A stretch of 64,000 nucleotides of DNA from assembly GCA_002420185.1 (NCBI GenBank), contig DIHO01000020.1, positions 141,127 through 205,126 of the forward strand. Reading direction: 5' to 3'. The notes below the pieces were generated by a model. It searched no databases. It was not told the origin of the DNA and saw only the letters and a program-made list of their open reading frames with translations. The stretch's first letter is position 1, and each line of letters starts with the position of its first letter. Below are positions 9,019-18,396 of this stretch, piece by piece. Position numbers and translations under genes: made by a program. Source of the DNA: Opitutales bacterium UBA5694 (lineage in GTDB: Bacteria > Verrucomicrobiota > Verrucomicrobiia > Opitutales > Opitutaceae).

Positions 9019-10083
9019 TCAACGAAGCCAGCGATCCAAATTTTGGGCAACAAAGGAATCATCATTGAGTTCCGGATACGCTTTGTAGACGCGATCGATC
9101 TCGGCCACTTGCTTCGGAGACAGAACCTCATTCTCGTCCAGGGTCCAGACTCCTTCCAGCAACCCTTGCCTCCTCAACACTTCGTGCAGACCAACAATGC
9201 AGCCTGCGAACTGATTCGCCGCATCAAAAAAGGCTGCGTTACAATCCGTAATTTGGTGGGCCAACGTGAGTGACTTTCGCGTATTTTTTGCAAAAACACC
9301 CTTTTGAACGTCCTCTAGCAATTTTACTGCGCTTCTGGTCCAAACTGCCCAATGTCCGAGCAACCCGCCAACGATACGTTTCTTAGCCGGCTCAACCTCT
9401 CGAATGAACTCGTATTCACTTAGAAGATCGAGTAGAATATTGTCATCGTTTCCCGTATATAGAGCGATCTCGTCCGATCTACCAGATTCAACCAAACCCC
9501 GAACTACATCGATGGTTTGGTAACGACTAAACGGGGCAACTTTTACCGCCACTACATTCTCTATCTGGGCGAACGCTCTCCAGAAATCGACATCAAGATT
9601 CCGTCCACCCACCGCAGGTTGGATGTAGAATCCGAACAAGGGCATCACCTTTGACACTTCACGACAATGGTCGACCAGCTTTTCATTCGTGGCGTCAGGA
9701 AAAGCGGAAAGGCTGAGCAACACCGCATCGTATCCAAATTCATATGCAATCTCCGCTTCCTGCACTGCTTGGCTCGTTTGACCGATCACCCCAGCTATCC
9801 GGGCAACCGGACGACCAGACCGGGAAACATAGCCATCAATTTCCTCCTGAGCTAAATTCAGCACAGTCTTGTACAAACCAATTTTCGGACGTCGAATCTC
9901 AAACTGCGTAGTGTGGACTCCCACCGCTAGACCGCCCGCCCCGGCATCCAGATAATATCTCGAAAGCACTCTTTGCCGTCGCTCATCAAGTTGCCGTTTA
10001 ACATTTAACGCAAGTGGATGCGCCGGTATTGCCACTCCTTGTCTCAGGAGTTTTCGTATTTCTGGGCTTAGATTGCTACCCAT
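9019..10083 (-). CDS. Dihydrodipicolinate synthase family aldolase/lyase
   Basis: A 354-residue class I lyase of the DapA/N-acetylneuraminate lyase superfamily. The Schiff-base lysine lies in the NVVAVKVAPFSRYQT segment, and a TGNDD motif follows the barrel strand where the family binds the carboxylate. LPLFGFYIQPAVGG-like sequence matches the strand before the lysine. It is longer than DapA (about 290 residues) and has a helical C-terminal extension. The neighbouring epimerase-like gene is just upstream on the same strand, separated by a palindromic repeat, so the two may work in one sugar-acid pathway. True DapA function in lysine synthesis is unlikely given length and context. Confidence 0.82.
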   Translation of the reverse strand: MGSNLSPEIRKLLRQGVAIPAHPLALNVKRQLDERRQRVLSRYYLDAGAGGLAVGVHTTQFEIRRPKIGLYKTVLNLAQEEIDGYVSRSGRPVARIAGVIGQTSQAVQEAEIAYEFGYDAVLLSLSAFPDATNEKLVDHCREVSKVMPLFGFYIQPAVGGRNLDVDFWRAFAQIENVVAVKVAPFSRYQTIDVVRGLVESGRSDEIALYTGNDDNILLDLLSEYEFIREVEPAKKRIVGGLLGHWAVWTRSAVKLLEDVQKGVFAKNTRKSLTLAHQITDCNAAFFDAANQFAGCIVGLHEVLRRQGLLEGVWTLDENEVLSPKQVAEIDRVYKAYPELNDDSFVAQNLDRWLR

Positions 10084-10135
10084 GAAGTATGATTAGAAAT
10101 AAGTACAAAATCAACATTCCTGTAGAGTCGTCAAG

Positions 10136-10200
10136 GCAGCGGACGATCTCCGAGTGCCCATTATTAGTCCCTTCAGAGCGGGGCTCGGAGATCGACCCCC
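10136..10200. repeat. Dispersed palindromic repeat, copy 1
   Basis: The arms cgatctccgag (10144-10154) and ctcggagatcg (10184-10194) are perfect inverted repeats separated by 29 bases. A second copy with the same arms, the same flank (ggNagcg) and a loop of the same length class lies at 53061-53131. It sits between the epimerase-like and DapA-like genes, so it could modulate expression between them or be a REP-like mobile sequence. Confidence 0.75.
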
Positions 10201-10251
10201 ACCTATCTCTATGCCATAGGCATCCAGTTTAATCGAGAATGAACACATTAT

Positions 10252-11289
10252 TCAAAATTTCCCATCGCTCACCTCAAAATGTGTTGGTATCCCCAGCAAC
10301 GGGTTACCCGCCTCGATCCACTTTGCAGTCCAATTTACGATTTGATCCAGTTGAACATGCGGTTTCCCCAGTTCCCGATGCACCCAAGATGCATTCGAAA
10401 GAAGCGTTTGGGATTTCTCCTCGCCTTCGACAATCGGCTCACGGCCAAACAACTCCCCAAAGCGAAGGGCCATTTCTCTCACGGAAATCGTTTCCGATCC
10501 GGTAAGATTGATGATCCTCGGAGGACTTGAACATAAGCTAAAGGAACGGAGAACCAACGCATTCGCATCTCCCTGCCATATAACATTCAAATAGCCCATG
10601 GACACATCTACCGGCTGGCTCTTGTATACCTTCGATGCAATGTCGACCAACACACCATATCGCATCTCCACTGCATAGTTCAAACGAACGAGCGTAACCT
10701 GTGTTTCGTTAGTCAAACTTCCGTATTCAAAAAGCCGCTCCCGGCCGAGGCAGGACTGAGCATATTCGCCGATCGGAAACGGAGTATCCGTCTCTTTCGA
10801 GCCTCCCGAATCGACATCCACGAGGGAATATACACAGCCAGTGGACAAAGCGATAATCCGGGAATCTCTGTAGCGTTCCGCGATCATTCCTGGAAGGTAG
10901 GCGTTCATCGCCCAGGCGTAGGCCTCATTTCCAGACGTTCCAAACTTGGTCCCCGCCAAATAGATGACATTCTTTGCGTCAGGCAATCCTTGGACGAATT
11001 CCGGATTCAGCAGGTCGCCGGCAATAGTCTCAATGTCGCGATCCTCCAAGTATTTCCTATTTTCTAGGGAACTAAATCGGGACACTCCGATAACCCGCTT
11101 TTTGGCTCCCGCTTCCTCGCAAGCCCGCTTGGCCATACAAGCCATCGAAACCCCCATCTTTCCCGACACGCCTAAAAACAAGAAATCGCCAACAAGGATT
11201 TTTGCCATCTGAACAAGCTCAGGAGTGGGCCGAGACAGCACCTCTTCCAACTTTAACTCCGATTCAAATCGCTCTGGGTAATTACTCAT
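10252..11289 (-). CDS. Epimerase-like extended SDR lacking the catalytic lysine
   Basis: A 345-residue NAD-dependent epimerase/dehydratase-type protein. The Rossmann glycine motif is GVSGKMG (residues 40-46), the second-strand GDLLNPEF follows, and IYLAGTKFG marks the fourth strand. The active-site region has ALSTGCVY and Y176, but the position four residues after the Tyr is Cys180 instead of the Lys of the YxxxK motif. That predicts altered or lost dehydrogenase chemistry. The C-terminal half is the usual substrate domain with NVIWQGDAN and INLTGSE. It lies 168 bases upstream of the DapA-like gene on the same strand, and 14 bases downstream of a truncated amidohydrolase, suggesting one former operon for a sugar acid. 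Confidence 0.8.
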   Translation of the reverse strand: MSNYPERFESELKLEEVLSRPTPELVQMAKILVGDFLFLGVSGKMGVSMACMAKRACEEAGAKKRVIGVSRFSSLENRKYLEDRDIETIAGDLLNPEFVQGLPDAKNVIYLAGTKFGTSGNEAYAWAMNAYLPGMIAERYRDSRIIALSTGCVYSLVDVDSGGSKETDTPFPIGEYAQSCLGRERLFEYGSLTNETQVTLVRLNYAVEMRYGVLVDIASKVYKSQPVDVSMGYLNVIWQGDANALVLRSFSLCSSPPRIINLTGSETISVREMALRFGELFGREPIVEGEEKSQTLLSNASWVHRELGKPHVQLDQIVNWTAKWIEAGNPLLGIPTHFEVSDGKF

Positions 11290-11303
11290 AGCTTCGTATT
11301 CAT

Positions 11304-11756
11304 CTAGCCTTTACTCATTAGTAAATCGTGACATTGCAGATTCAAAATCTCCATGCCATAGTTTTCCCAGGTTTTGACTCCAATCGCTCCACTTTCGAAA
11401 TCCTGCTTGAGCAATTCGCTAGTCCTTTTGTTCCATCTTGGCTCGAACAGCCCTTTCGAATCAAAGGCCGTCACCCAGGAGAAGTGCCTCTGGTATTTCT
11501 GATACAGGTCCCTCGTATTCTCATGCTGGCTCTGGGTCATTTCCACACTCATGCTATCCACGCAGACATTGGGGTACTTGAGGTCTTCTTGATCGAGCAG
11601 TTCGCACAAGAACGCGGCGTCCATCCAGTCGTGCACATGCATATCAATTTTCTTTATAATGTTTAGATAGGCGACGTGATTTTCCACCTGCAATAATGAA
11701 GAGCCTTCTAAACAAGCCAGAAAGAATAGAAAAAAGGGAAACAAACGCGATTTCAT
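11304..11756 (-). pseudogene. Truncated amidohydrolase
   Basis: About 150 codons remain of a metal-dependent amidohydrolase whose relatives have about 300-400 residues. From the ATG at 11754-11756 there is a signal-peptide-like start (MKSRLFPFFLFFLAC), then KIDMHVHDW with the HxH metal motif, FSWVTAFD, and GAIGVKTWENYGMEI, a strand that in relatives precedes the rest of the barrel. The frame stops ten residues later, so most metal ligands and half the barrel are absent. The end lies only 14 bases before the epimerase-like gene. A larger gene has probably lost its 3' part by deletion. A short functional product is unlikely. Confidence 0.65.
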
Positions 11757-11849
11757 GCAAACAAGAGATATGAAGACATCCGCTCGGTTCGCAAACTCGA
11801 AAACAGGTAGGGGGCAGCGACACCACTGCTTGTGACAATTTAGCCCCAA

Positions 11850-13355
11850 CTACGCCAAAATTTCCTTCACCACATGTCCATGCACGTTTGTCAATCGACG
11901 CTCGAGGCCATTGTGATAATAGGTTAGGCGTTCATGGTCGAGGCCCATGAGATGCAGAATGGTCGCGTTGAAGTCATACACACTTACCGGATCCACAGCA
12001 GCTTTAAAACCGAACTCGTCACTCTCGCCATAACTGAAGCCTTTCTTAACTCCAGCACCGGCCAAGAAACAAGTGAACGCATCCGGATTGTGGTCGCGAC
12101 CGGTTCCATTGGCCTGCAAGAATGGCATACGACCAAACTCAGTCGCCCAAACAATGAGGGTTTGATCGAGAAGTCCGCGACGCTTCATGTCATTGATTAG
12201 AGCCGCAGTCGGCTGGTCCATGATCTCCGCCTGCATAGCGTGGGTCTTGTGTATGTCACTGTGCGAGTCCCAGTTTGTAATTCCATTTCCACCCGAGGGA
12301 TCGCTGCCATTGAAGAGCTGAACCACACGGACTCCCTTTTCAACAAGTCTGCGAGCGAGGATGCAATTCTTAGCATACTCGCGTTTCAAATCCGTACCCG
12401 AATCAGTTCCATACTCTTTGTGGATACTCTCAGGCTCTTCTGCGATATCCATAACATTCGGAACAGAAACCTGCATTTTACCCGCCAATTCATAGCTAGC
12501 AATGCGGGCCGCTAAATCGGCATCATTAGGAAACTGCTCAAGGTGTTTTGCGTTCAGTCTTTTTAAAAGATCAACCGTCGCCTTGTCATCCTTTTCTGTG
12601 TATTTGTCTGGGCGGGCAAGATTCGAGGGAGGATTTTTCGCATTAAAACCCGTTCCTTGGTAGGCTGCCGGTAGAAAACCGTTTCCGAAATTGTTCTTAC
12701 CCGACCGAGCTAATCCACGCGGATCGTTAATCGCTACGAAGGCGGGTAACTCCTGGTTCTCCGTGCCCAAAGCATAGGTAACCCAACCCCCGAATGAAGG
12801 AAACCCTTCCATCGTAAAACCTGTATTGAAAAAATTCTCACCTTGCGGATGCGCACTTGTTTGTGTGTGGAGCGAGTGAAAGAAACTAAATTCGTCAACC
12901 AGCCCTCCCAGGTTAGGCAACAAATCCGAAACCATCTTGCCGCTTTTCCCGCGAGGCTTAAAGTCCCAGAACGGCTTGGCAATGTTTCCAGATGGTCCTT
13001 CAAACGTAACCGCAGGCATTCCAGGCGGTTTTTGCCCATGAAATTTGATCAGCTTGGGTTTGTAATCGAACGTGTCCACGTGGCTCACCGCTCCAGGGCA
13101 GTATATAACCAAAACCTGTTTCGCCTCAGAAACGAAGTGAGGAGAACGGGGGAGATACGGGTTGTCCGGATCGATGTACGGACGAATCGGCGCTTTCCCG
13201 CTAAAGGTCTGGGCGTCTGAGGCCAGTAGCCCGTCTTGGGCGAGTAACTGGGTTAAGGCGATTCCACCTAAGGTCATTCCGCTTTGACGCAGAAAGTCCC
13301 GCCGGTTTAATAGTGACTGACCATGCGAAGAAATATATTCAGCTCGATTGTCCAT
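11850..13355 (-). CDS. DUF1501 exported protein (Tat signal)
   Basis: A 501-residue DUF1501 protein, a sulfatase/alkaline-phosphatase-like fold abundant in Planctomycetes and Verrucomicrobia and of unproven function. The twin-arginine signal is LNRRDFLRQSG (R18-R19), pointing to export of a folded, possibly metal-loaded protein. Family marks are VIYCPGAVSHVDTFDYKP, TGFTMEGFPSFGGW, ATEFGRMPF, GRDHNPD and GLDHERLTY near the C-terminus. It starts 15 bases after the PSD1 gene on the same strand, so the two are almost certainly co-transcribed, as in a second pair at 47-52 kb. Confidence 0.92.
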   Translation of the reverse strand: MDNRAEYISSHGQSLLNRRDFLRQSGMTLGGIALTQLLAQDGLLASDAQTFSGKAPIRPYIDPDNPYLPRSPHFVSEAKQVLVIYCPGAVSHVDTFDYKPKLIKFHGQKPPGMPAVTFEGPSGNIAKPFWDFKPRGKSGKMVSDLLPNLGGLVDEFSFFHSLHTQTSAHPQGENFFNTGFTMEGFPSFGGWVTYALGTENQELPAFVAINDPRGLARSGKNNFGNGFLPAAYQGTGFNAKNPPSNLARPDKYTEKDDKATVDLLKRLNAKHLEQFPNDADLAARIASYELAGKMQVSVPNVMDIAEEPESIHKEYGTDSGTDLKREYAKNCILARRLVEKGVRVVQLFNGSDPSGGNGITNWDSHSDIHKTHAMQAEIMDQPTAALINDMKRRGLLDQTLIVWATEFGRMPFLQANGTGRDHNPDAFTCFLAGAGVKKGFSYGESDEFGFKAAVDPVSVYDFNATILHLMGLDHERLTYYHNGLERRLTNVHGHVVKEILA

Positions 13356-13370
13356 TGTCTAAAAATTCGC

Positions 13371-16121
13371 TTAAGGAAGGAAGGCGAATTCGTTTGAGTT
13401 GATCAGTGTGCGACATACCAGTGCAAGACTTGTTTCTTTGGCAACTTCCTTGCAGGCCGCGAGTTCCTCTCTATCAGGTTCGCGATTAAGCAGTATTTGA
13501 AAGCTTCTACGAATTTGCTCTTCTGTATCGTCGCCGGATGCTTCTTTTTTCACTCGGCTCGCAAGCTGTTCCGCCTGTTCCCGAACAAAGGGACTGTTTA
13601 GCAAGTTGAGTGCCTGTAATGGTGTTGTAGATACAGGACGACTCGCCCGAACTTGTCCACAATCCGGAAAGTCGAACGCCGTAAACATTTGGTCATCCAC
13701 CCGTCGCATCCGTTCCTGATAGAGCATGCGACGCCAAGTATCAGGTCCGTAATTGTTCACCACTTCCCATTGAGCATAGGTTTTCTTTACGTTGTGAATC
13801 CGAAAACTTGGTCCACCAACGGATGTATCCAAATTCCCAGACGCAAGAAGCACCCCATCGCGAATGACTTCTGCTTCAACGCGACGCGGGGGGAAACGCC
13901 ACAGCAGACTGGCCCCCGCATCTACTGCAAGACTCTCCTCACTTGGAGCACTGGACCGTCGAAACGCATCAGACATCACAATCAGTCGAATCAACGACTT
14001 CATTGACCAAGGCTTTCCAGCTTGAACCGTGGGCTCTTCGAACTCCGATGCGAGCCAATCTAAAAGTTCAGGGTGGCTCGGGGTCATTCCCGCTTTACCA
14101 AAGTCGCTCGTCGTTGGAACGATCCCCATCCCAAAAATGTGGTGCCATATCCTATTTACCATGACACGTGACGTGAGTGGATTGTCCGGGCTGGCAACCC
14201 ATTCCGCAAAACGAGCGCGGCGCTCGCTTCCCGTAAAGCTCGAATCTAGGCCTAAGTCACCACCTAGAAAAAGCGGAGCGGCTGGCGGTACTTCATTGCG
14301 TGGATTCTCCGGACTGCCTCTACTAAGAACGCGAGTAGTAGCTGGATCAATAAACCGGCCCACGAAGCTAACCTTTGGACCCACATCTTCGAGCTGGGTA
14401 ATCGCTTCTGAGATTGCCGCTAGTGCTTGCTGGCGCTTGGGATTCTCCCTGTCCGCTTGCTTTATCTTAGGAATCGCGGCCAACTCAATCCATTCACCTG
14501 AGGAGCTCAAGGCTTCCAGTCGATAATCATCGAAACCAATGGATGCGTTTATGCTCAAGTAGTCGACATCATAATAGTATTCCCGATTCGAGCTCATCCT
14601 TAGACGATTGATCTCGACCGGCTCTGGCAAGCTTATTTGAATCCAGGGTTGCTCATTGCTGTCCTCCTTTTTCGCCGCTGTCCACACCATGGTTCCATAC
14701 TCCCCATCATTGACGTAGGATTCGGCATGCCGGACATCACCTCTCAAATGGACGGGGCCATCTGCTTTACTCCCGTATTTCGACAAGGCAAAGTTCTTCG
14801 TTGGCTCTTTCGGGCCAAAAACCTCCAACTCGTCGATCCTAGTCCGTTTCGATAAGAAGGTCACTCGTATCCTATCTGTAACTACAGATTCAAAATGCAA
14901 TTCTCGATAGGCACCCCAGTCCTCCTCCCAATTACCGGTTGGCACTAGTATCGCCCTACTTTCGGTAATTGTCTGCCAGAGAGGATTGGCCGCAAGTCGC
15001 CTCGGGTGGGATTTAGGCAACTCTGGAGTTCGTCCGCCAAATTCGATATCCTGAAAAACTCCGGTCATGGAATAGTAATCTGTGATACTTATCGGATCAA
15101 ACTTGTGATTGTGACACCGCGCGCACCCGAGCGTCATCCCCATCATCGATGCACCCACGGTCTGCATAATTTCGTCCATTCGGTCCGCCCTCGCTTGCCG
15201 AATAGCCGATTCTTCTCTGCCGACCGTTGCCGCAGGAACATGAGGACCCGCCACCAAAAACCCTGTTGCTTCACCCGCATCTAAAGAATCCCCTGCAATC
15301 TGCTCTCGAATGAACTGATCATAAGGCTTGTCCTCGTTGAACGCATTCGTGACGTAGTCGCGGTAAACCCATGCGTTCTTCCGATAAAGATTGGCCTCGG
15401 AGCCATTCGTCTCCGCCCAACGAATGACATCCAGCCAATGCTGTGCCCACCGTTCTCCAAAATGGGGAGAAGCCATCAGTTCGTCTACGAGTGCCTCGTA
15501 AGCCCCATCCGGATTTGCCACAAACGCTTGTTGGAATAGAGTTACTTTCTCTGGAACGGGAGGTAGCCCCGTTAGGATGATGGATGCCCGCCGTATGAGT
15601 GAACGTGCGTCTGCTTCCGAGTTTGGCGTTAGACCGCTCTCGTCTAACTTCGCCAAAAGAAATGCATCAATCGCTCCCGATGCCGCCTCCATGATGGGAA
15701 CCTTTGGACGTTCGACGGGTTGAAAAGACCAATGGTCCGACTCCTCGACCTCCGCGATCACCTCGTCCATTTGACCCGGCCAGTTTGCACCTTCATCGAT
15801 CCATTTCTCAATCAACGCAATCTGCGAGCTCGATAGGGGATCCTCTTCAAAGGGCATCCGAAATTCCGGATCCGGATCCTCGAAAAGCTCGATCAGGTAG
15901 CTTTCCGCTGAGTCCCCAGGTATCACACTCGGGATGCCGCTATCTCCGCCTCGCAACAGCTGTGCTCGGCGATCCAACCGGATCTCGCCCTTCTGCTTTT
16001 TAGGTCCGTGGCAGGAAAAGCAATGCTCCTCGAAAATCGGGAGGATATCTTTCTCAAAGTCGACCGCGGCTGTTGCGGGTACCGCAGCGAATGCAAAAAA
16101 GAGGTAAGAGCGAAGCGACAT
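13371..16121 (-). CDS. PSD1 cytochrome/DUF1549/discoidin/DUF1553 protein
   Basis: A 916-residue exported c-type cytochrome protein. After a short signal peptide comes a planctomycete cytochrome C domain with C34-F-S-C-H38, then DUF1549 (about 150-355) that ends with a second haem-type motif C333-A-R-C-H337. A stretch at about 405-545 resembles an F5/8-type (discoidin) carbohydrate-binding domain, and DUF1553 fills about 620-890 (SRVMVNRIWHHIFG, FPPRRVEAE, DCGQVRASRP). These proteins are thought to act in outer-membrane or periplasmic polysaccharide use, but no activity is established. The discoidin-like insert may anchor it to a glycan. DUF1501 follows 15 bases downstream. Confidence 0.92.
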   Translation of the reverse strand: MSLRSYLFFAFAAVPATAAVDFEKDILPIFEEHCFSCHGPKKQKGEIRLDRRAQLLRGGDSGIPSVIPGDSAESYLIELFEDPDPEFRMPFEEDPLSSSQIALIEKWIDEGANWPGQMDEVIAEVEESDHWSFQPVERPKVPIMEAASGAIDAFLLAKLDESGLTPNSEADARSLIRRASIILTGLPPVPEKVTLFQQAFVANPDGAYEALVDELMASPHFGERWAQHWLDVIRWAETNGSEANLYRKNAWVYRDYVTNAFNEDKPYDQFIREQIAGDSLDAGEATGFLVAGPHVPAATVGREESAIRQARADRMDEIMQTVGASMMGMTLGCARCHNHKFDPISITDYYSMTGVFQDIEFGGRTPELPKSHPRRLAANPLWQTITESRAILVPTGNWEEDWGAYRELHFESVVTDRIRVTFLSKRTRIDELEVFGPKEPTKNFALSKYGSKADGPVHLRGDVRHAESYVNDGEYGTMVWTAAKKEDSNEQPWIQISLPEPVEINRLRMSSNREYYYDVDYLSINASIGFDDYRLEALSSSGEWIELAAIPKIKQADRENPKRQQALAAISEAITQLEDVGPKVSFVGRFIDPATTRVLSRGSPENPRNEVPPAAPLFLGGDLGLDSSFTGSERRARFAEWVASPDNPLTSRVMVNRIWHHIFGMGIVPTTSDFGKAGMTPSHPELLDWLASEFEEPTVQAGKPWSMKSLIRLIVMSDAFRRSSAPSEESLAVDAGASLLWRFPPRRVEAEVIRDGVLLASGNLDTSVGGPSFRIHNVKKTYAQWEVVNNYGPDTWRRMLYQERMRRVDDQMFTAFDFPDCGQVRASRPVSTTPLQALNLLNSPFVREQAEQLASRVKKEASGDDTEEQIRRSFQILLNREPDREELAACKEVAKETSLALVCRTLINSNEFAFLP

Positions 16122-16204
16122 AAAACTAATTGCAATAATTAATCGAATCTACCGATAACTTTCAGACAATCTTGCGACTTCATTGTTCCTAAACTGGAGG
16201 TTTA

Positions 16205-17665
16205 CTACAATCGTTCAGCGTTAGCTTCGCCTTGACGCTCGTGTAGCCTTCTCCTAAGCGAAGCCATTAGTTCGGCATATTCAGGATTGTGAGCCAAATT
16301 GGTAAGCTCTTCGGGATCCCGCTCATAGTCGTAAAGCTCCACCCCAAAAGAGCCTTCGTCCCATTCCGTGTAACGGTAGCGGTCGGTTCGAATCGAGCGC
16401 CCAAGAAACGTAGAATTGTCCCAGCGCCTGACTGTGCGGCAGACGGTCACACTGTAGGCTTCATCGCGTATGGACTGATCCGGGTTTTGCAGAACAGGAA
16501 CGACACTTCGACCGGCCACATGGGGCGGGGCTTCGATCCCACACAATTCACTCAAGGTTGGGTAGAGATCCACCAGCTCGGTCAAAGACTTTGTGGTTTC
16601 ACCACTCGCCGCGTCTTCGAAGGGCGAGGCGATTATGAGGGGCACGCGAGTAGAACCCTCAAACAAGTCACTCTTCTGCCACAATCCATGGGCTCCCAGA
16701 TGGTAGCCGTGATCCGATACGAAAACCACAACCGTATTTTCAGCTAGCTTTAAGTCGTCCAACGCGTCCAGAAGTCGGCCCACTTGAGCATCCACCAGCG
16801 AGATAGAAGCATAGTAAGCTTGGATGATCTCCTTTCGCTCATCGACCGTCAGATCGAGCTGATTCGGGCGGTCGGGCAACGCTGCTTCGGGAATGTCATC
16901 TCGGTCGTTTGGATGAAGCATGACCGGATCGATCGATTCTTTTGGATACCATTCGAAATAGTGCTCAGGAGCGACGTAGGGCGTGTGCGGGCGATAGAAA
17001 CCCATCGCCAAAAAGAAGGGGCGTCCTGTTTTGTCGGGATGGTTATTCTCGAGCATTTCGATCGCGTAGCTGGCGCCAATGCCGTCCGTATGTTCCTCGT
17101 CTTTGCTGGGGACCTTCAACCAACTCAAGGTGCCTCCAGGAGGTTTGCCGGGAACGATAATGTTCAGATTCGGTTCAACGACCTTGTCGACACCGATTGG
17201 ATTGCGAACTTCCTCCCAAGAAGGCGCATCGTCGTTACCATTTTCGCCAATATTATCCGGTACCCCATAATGATAGATTTTTCCAATCCGAGCTACATAG
17301 TATCCGTTGTTCCGAAAATGCTGGGCCATCGTAACAACTTCTGGAATAAATTCCCGAAAGTGCCCGGCGTTGGTGTTGATATTCGTCTGTTCCGGATAAA
17401 GACCCGTCATGAACGAGGTCCGGCTAGGATTGCATACCGGGTTTTGTGAGTAGGTGCGTTCAAACCTCACACCACGAGCCGCCAGCCGATCAATATTAGG
17501 GGATTTGACTATTAGGTGCCCGTAGCTTCCTAAATCGCAATTCATGTCATCCGTTGCGATAAAAAGCACATTAGGGCGATCCGCTGCAGTCGTCAAAGCG
17601 GCCGCTAATATCAACGCCAAATTCACAAGAAAATTAGGCAAAAGGTTAATGGGTTTTGGAGACAT
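16205..17665 (-). CDS. Sulfatase, iduronate-2-sulfatase-like
   Basis: A 486-residue exported sulfatase. The signal peptide covers about 1-28 (ends TTAA), followed by RPNVLFIATDDMNCDLGSYG. The maturation motif is C78-N-P-S-R82 with FMTG after it. GKIYHYG, MGFYRPHTPYVAP, FVSDHGYHLGAHGLWQKS and FEGSTRVPL are typical of the iduronate-2-sulfatase branch (S1_7). It would release 2-O-sulfate or a comparable ester from a uronic-acid-containing glycan. It lies 83 bases upstream of the PSD1 gene on the same strand, so a sulfatase-PSD1-DUF1501 operon is possible. Confidence 0.92.
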   Translation of the reverse strand: MSPKPINLLPNFLVNLALILAAALTTAADRPNVLFIATDDMNCDLGSYGHLIVKSPNIDRLAARGVRFERTYSQNPVCNPSRTSFMTGLYPEQTNINTNAGHFREFIPEVVTMAQHFRNNGYYVARIGKIYHYGVPDNIGENGNDDAPSWEEVRNPIGVDKVVEPNLNIIVPGKPPGGTLSWLKVPSKDEEHTDGIGASYAIEMLENNHPDKTGRPFFLAMGFYRPHTPYVAPEHYFEWYPKESIDPVMLHPNDRDDIPEAALPDRPNQLDLTVDERKEIIQAYYASISLVDAQVGRLLDALDDLKLAENTVVVFVSDHGYHLGAHGLWQKSDLFEGSTRVPLIIASPFEDAASGETTKSLTELVDLYPTLSELCGIEAPPHVAGRSVVPVLQNPDQSIRDEAYSVTVCRTVRRWDNSTFLGRSIRTDRYRYTEWDEGSFGVELYDYERDPEELTNLAHNPEYAELMASLRRRLHERQGEANAERL

Positions 17666-18396
17666 GATTTCTGTTATTAGAAGACCACTCTCTCAGATCA
17701 CTCAATCACAAAGCGTTTATTGAGGGCAAACTAGCTAAGGCGATGGCATCCCGCCCACCGGAATCAGCAAAGCCAAAAGTTCTTTGTCCAAGTGGAAACA
17801 ACGTGGATTAGGGGTGATTAAGTGAATGGCAAACCTAAACCACGCCGCCTTGCGACGTAGCTAAAACCAGACCTAGTTGTGGATTCTGCGACAATTTCCA
17901 AGAATAGAGTTAGGTTGAAGCCGATATGCCAATCCGCATCAGCCAGATCTCTTTACTATTACGGTCGCAGCGACACATTGACCGTATCGCCCTAACCCAA
18001 TTCACGTATCACGTCAAACTGTGAGTGAGGAGCCAGCGAATCGCACAATTTCCAATACTCTACCTCCTAGAGGCTTTACTCCCAACCAAATTCCACCTTC
18101 TCTGTTTGGACAATTCCTCATTTCCGATTTCATCGCTCATTTGAGAAAGCTCTACCCATCTAGCCGGCTGTACGAGGACGAAGCTAGACTGACACCCTAC
18201 ATTTCGGAACATTCGCATCCTCGGGGAATCTTCTCCCCAATCTTTGGAGGCTCAGCAGAGCAGGGTTATTCGGCGAAACCTTCATGATTTTGCCTACACA
18301 AGGGTACCCACCAAAACCGTCCCCTACAGCTATATTTTTCCGAACAAGTCGTAAGAATGCCATCTTCGGGCGATCGCGATACTTCAAGAGGCGGCT
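17666..18396. other. Long intergenic region, no gene recognised
   Basis: About 730 bases separate the sulfatase start from the end of purL. A plus-strand frame of 88 codons (18021-18287) and a minus-strand frame of 67 codons (18184-18387) are open, but neither shows a recognisable motif, signal peptide or conserved-looking composition, and they overlap each other. No tRNA or strong terminator was seen. The part next to 17665 must contain the sulfatase promoter. Confidence 0.5.

Noticed and set aside
18021..18287. An 88-codon plus-strand frame upstream of the purL end
   Set aside because: No recognised features; overlaps an equally open minus-strand frame.
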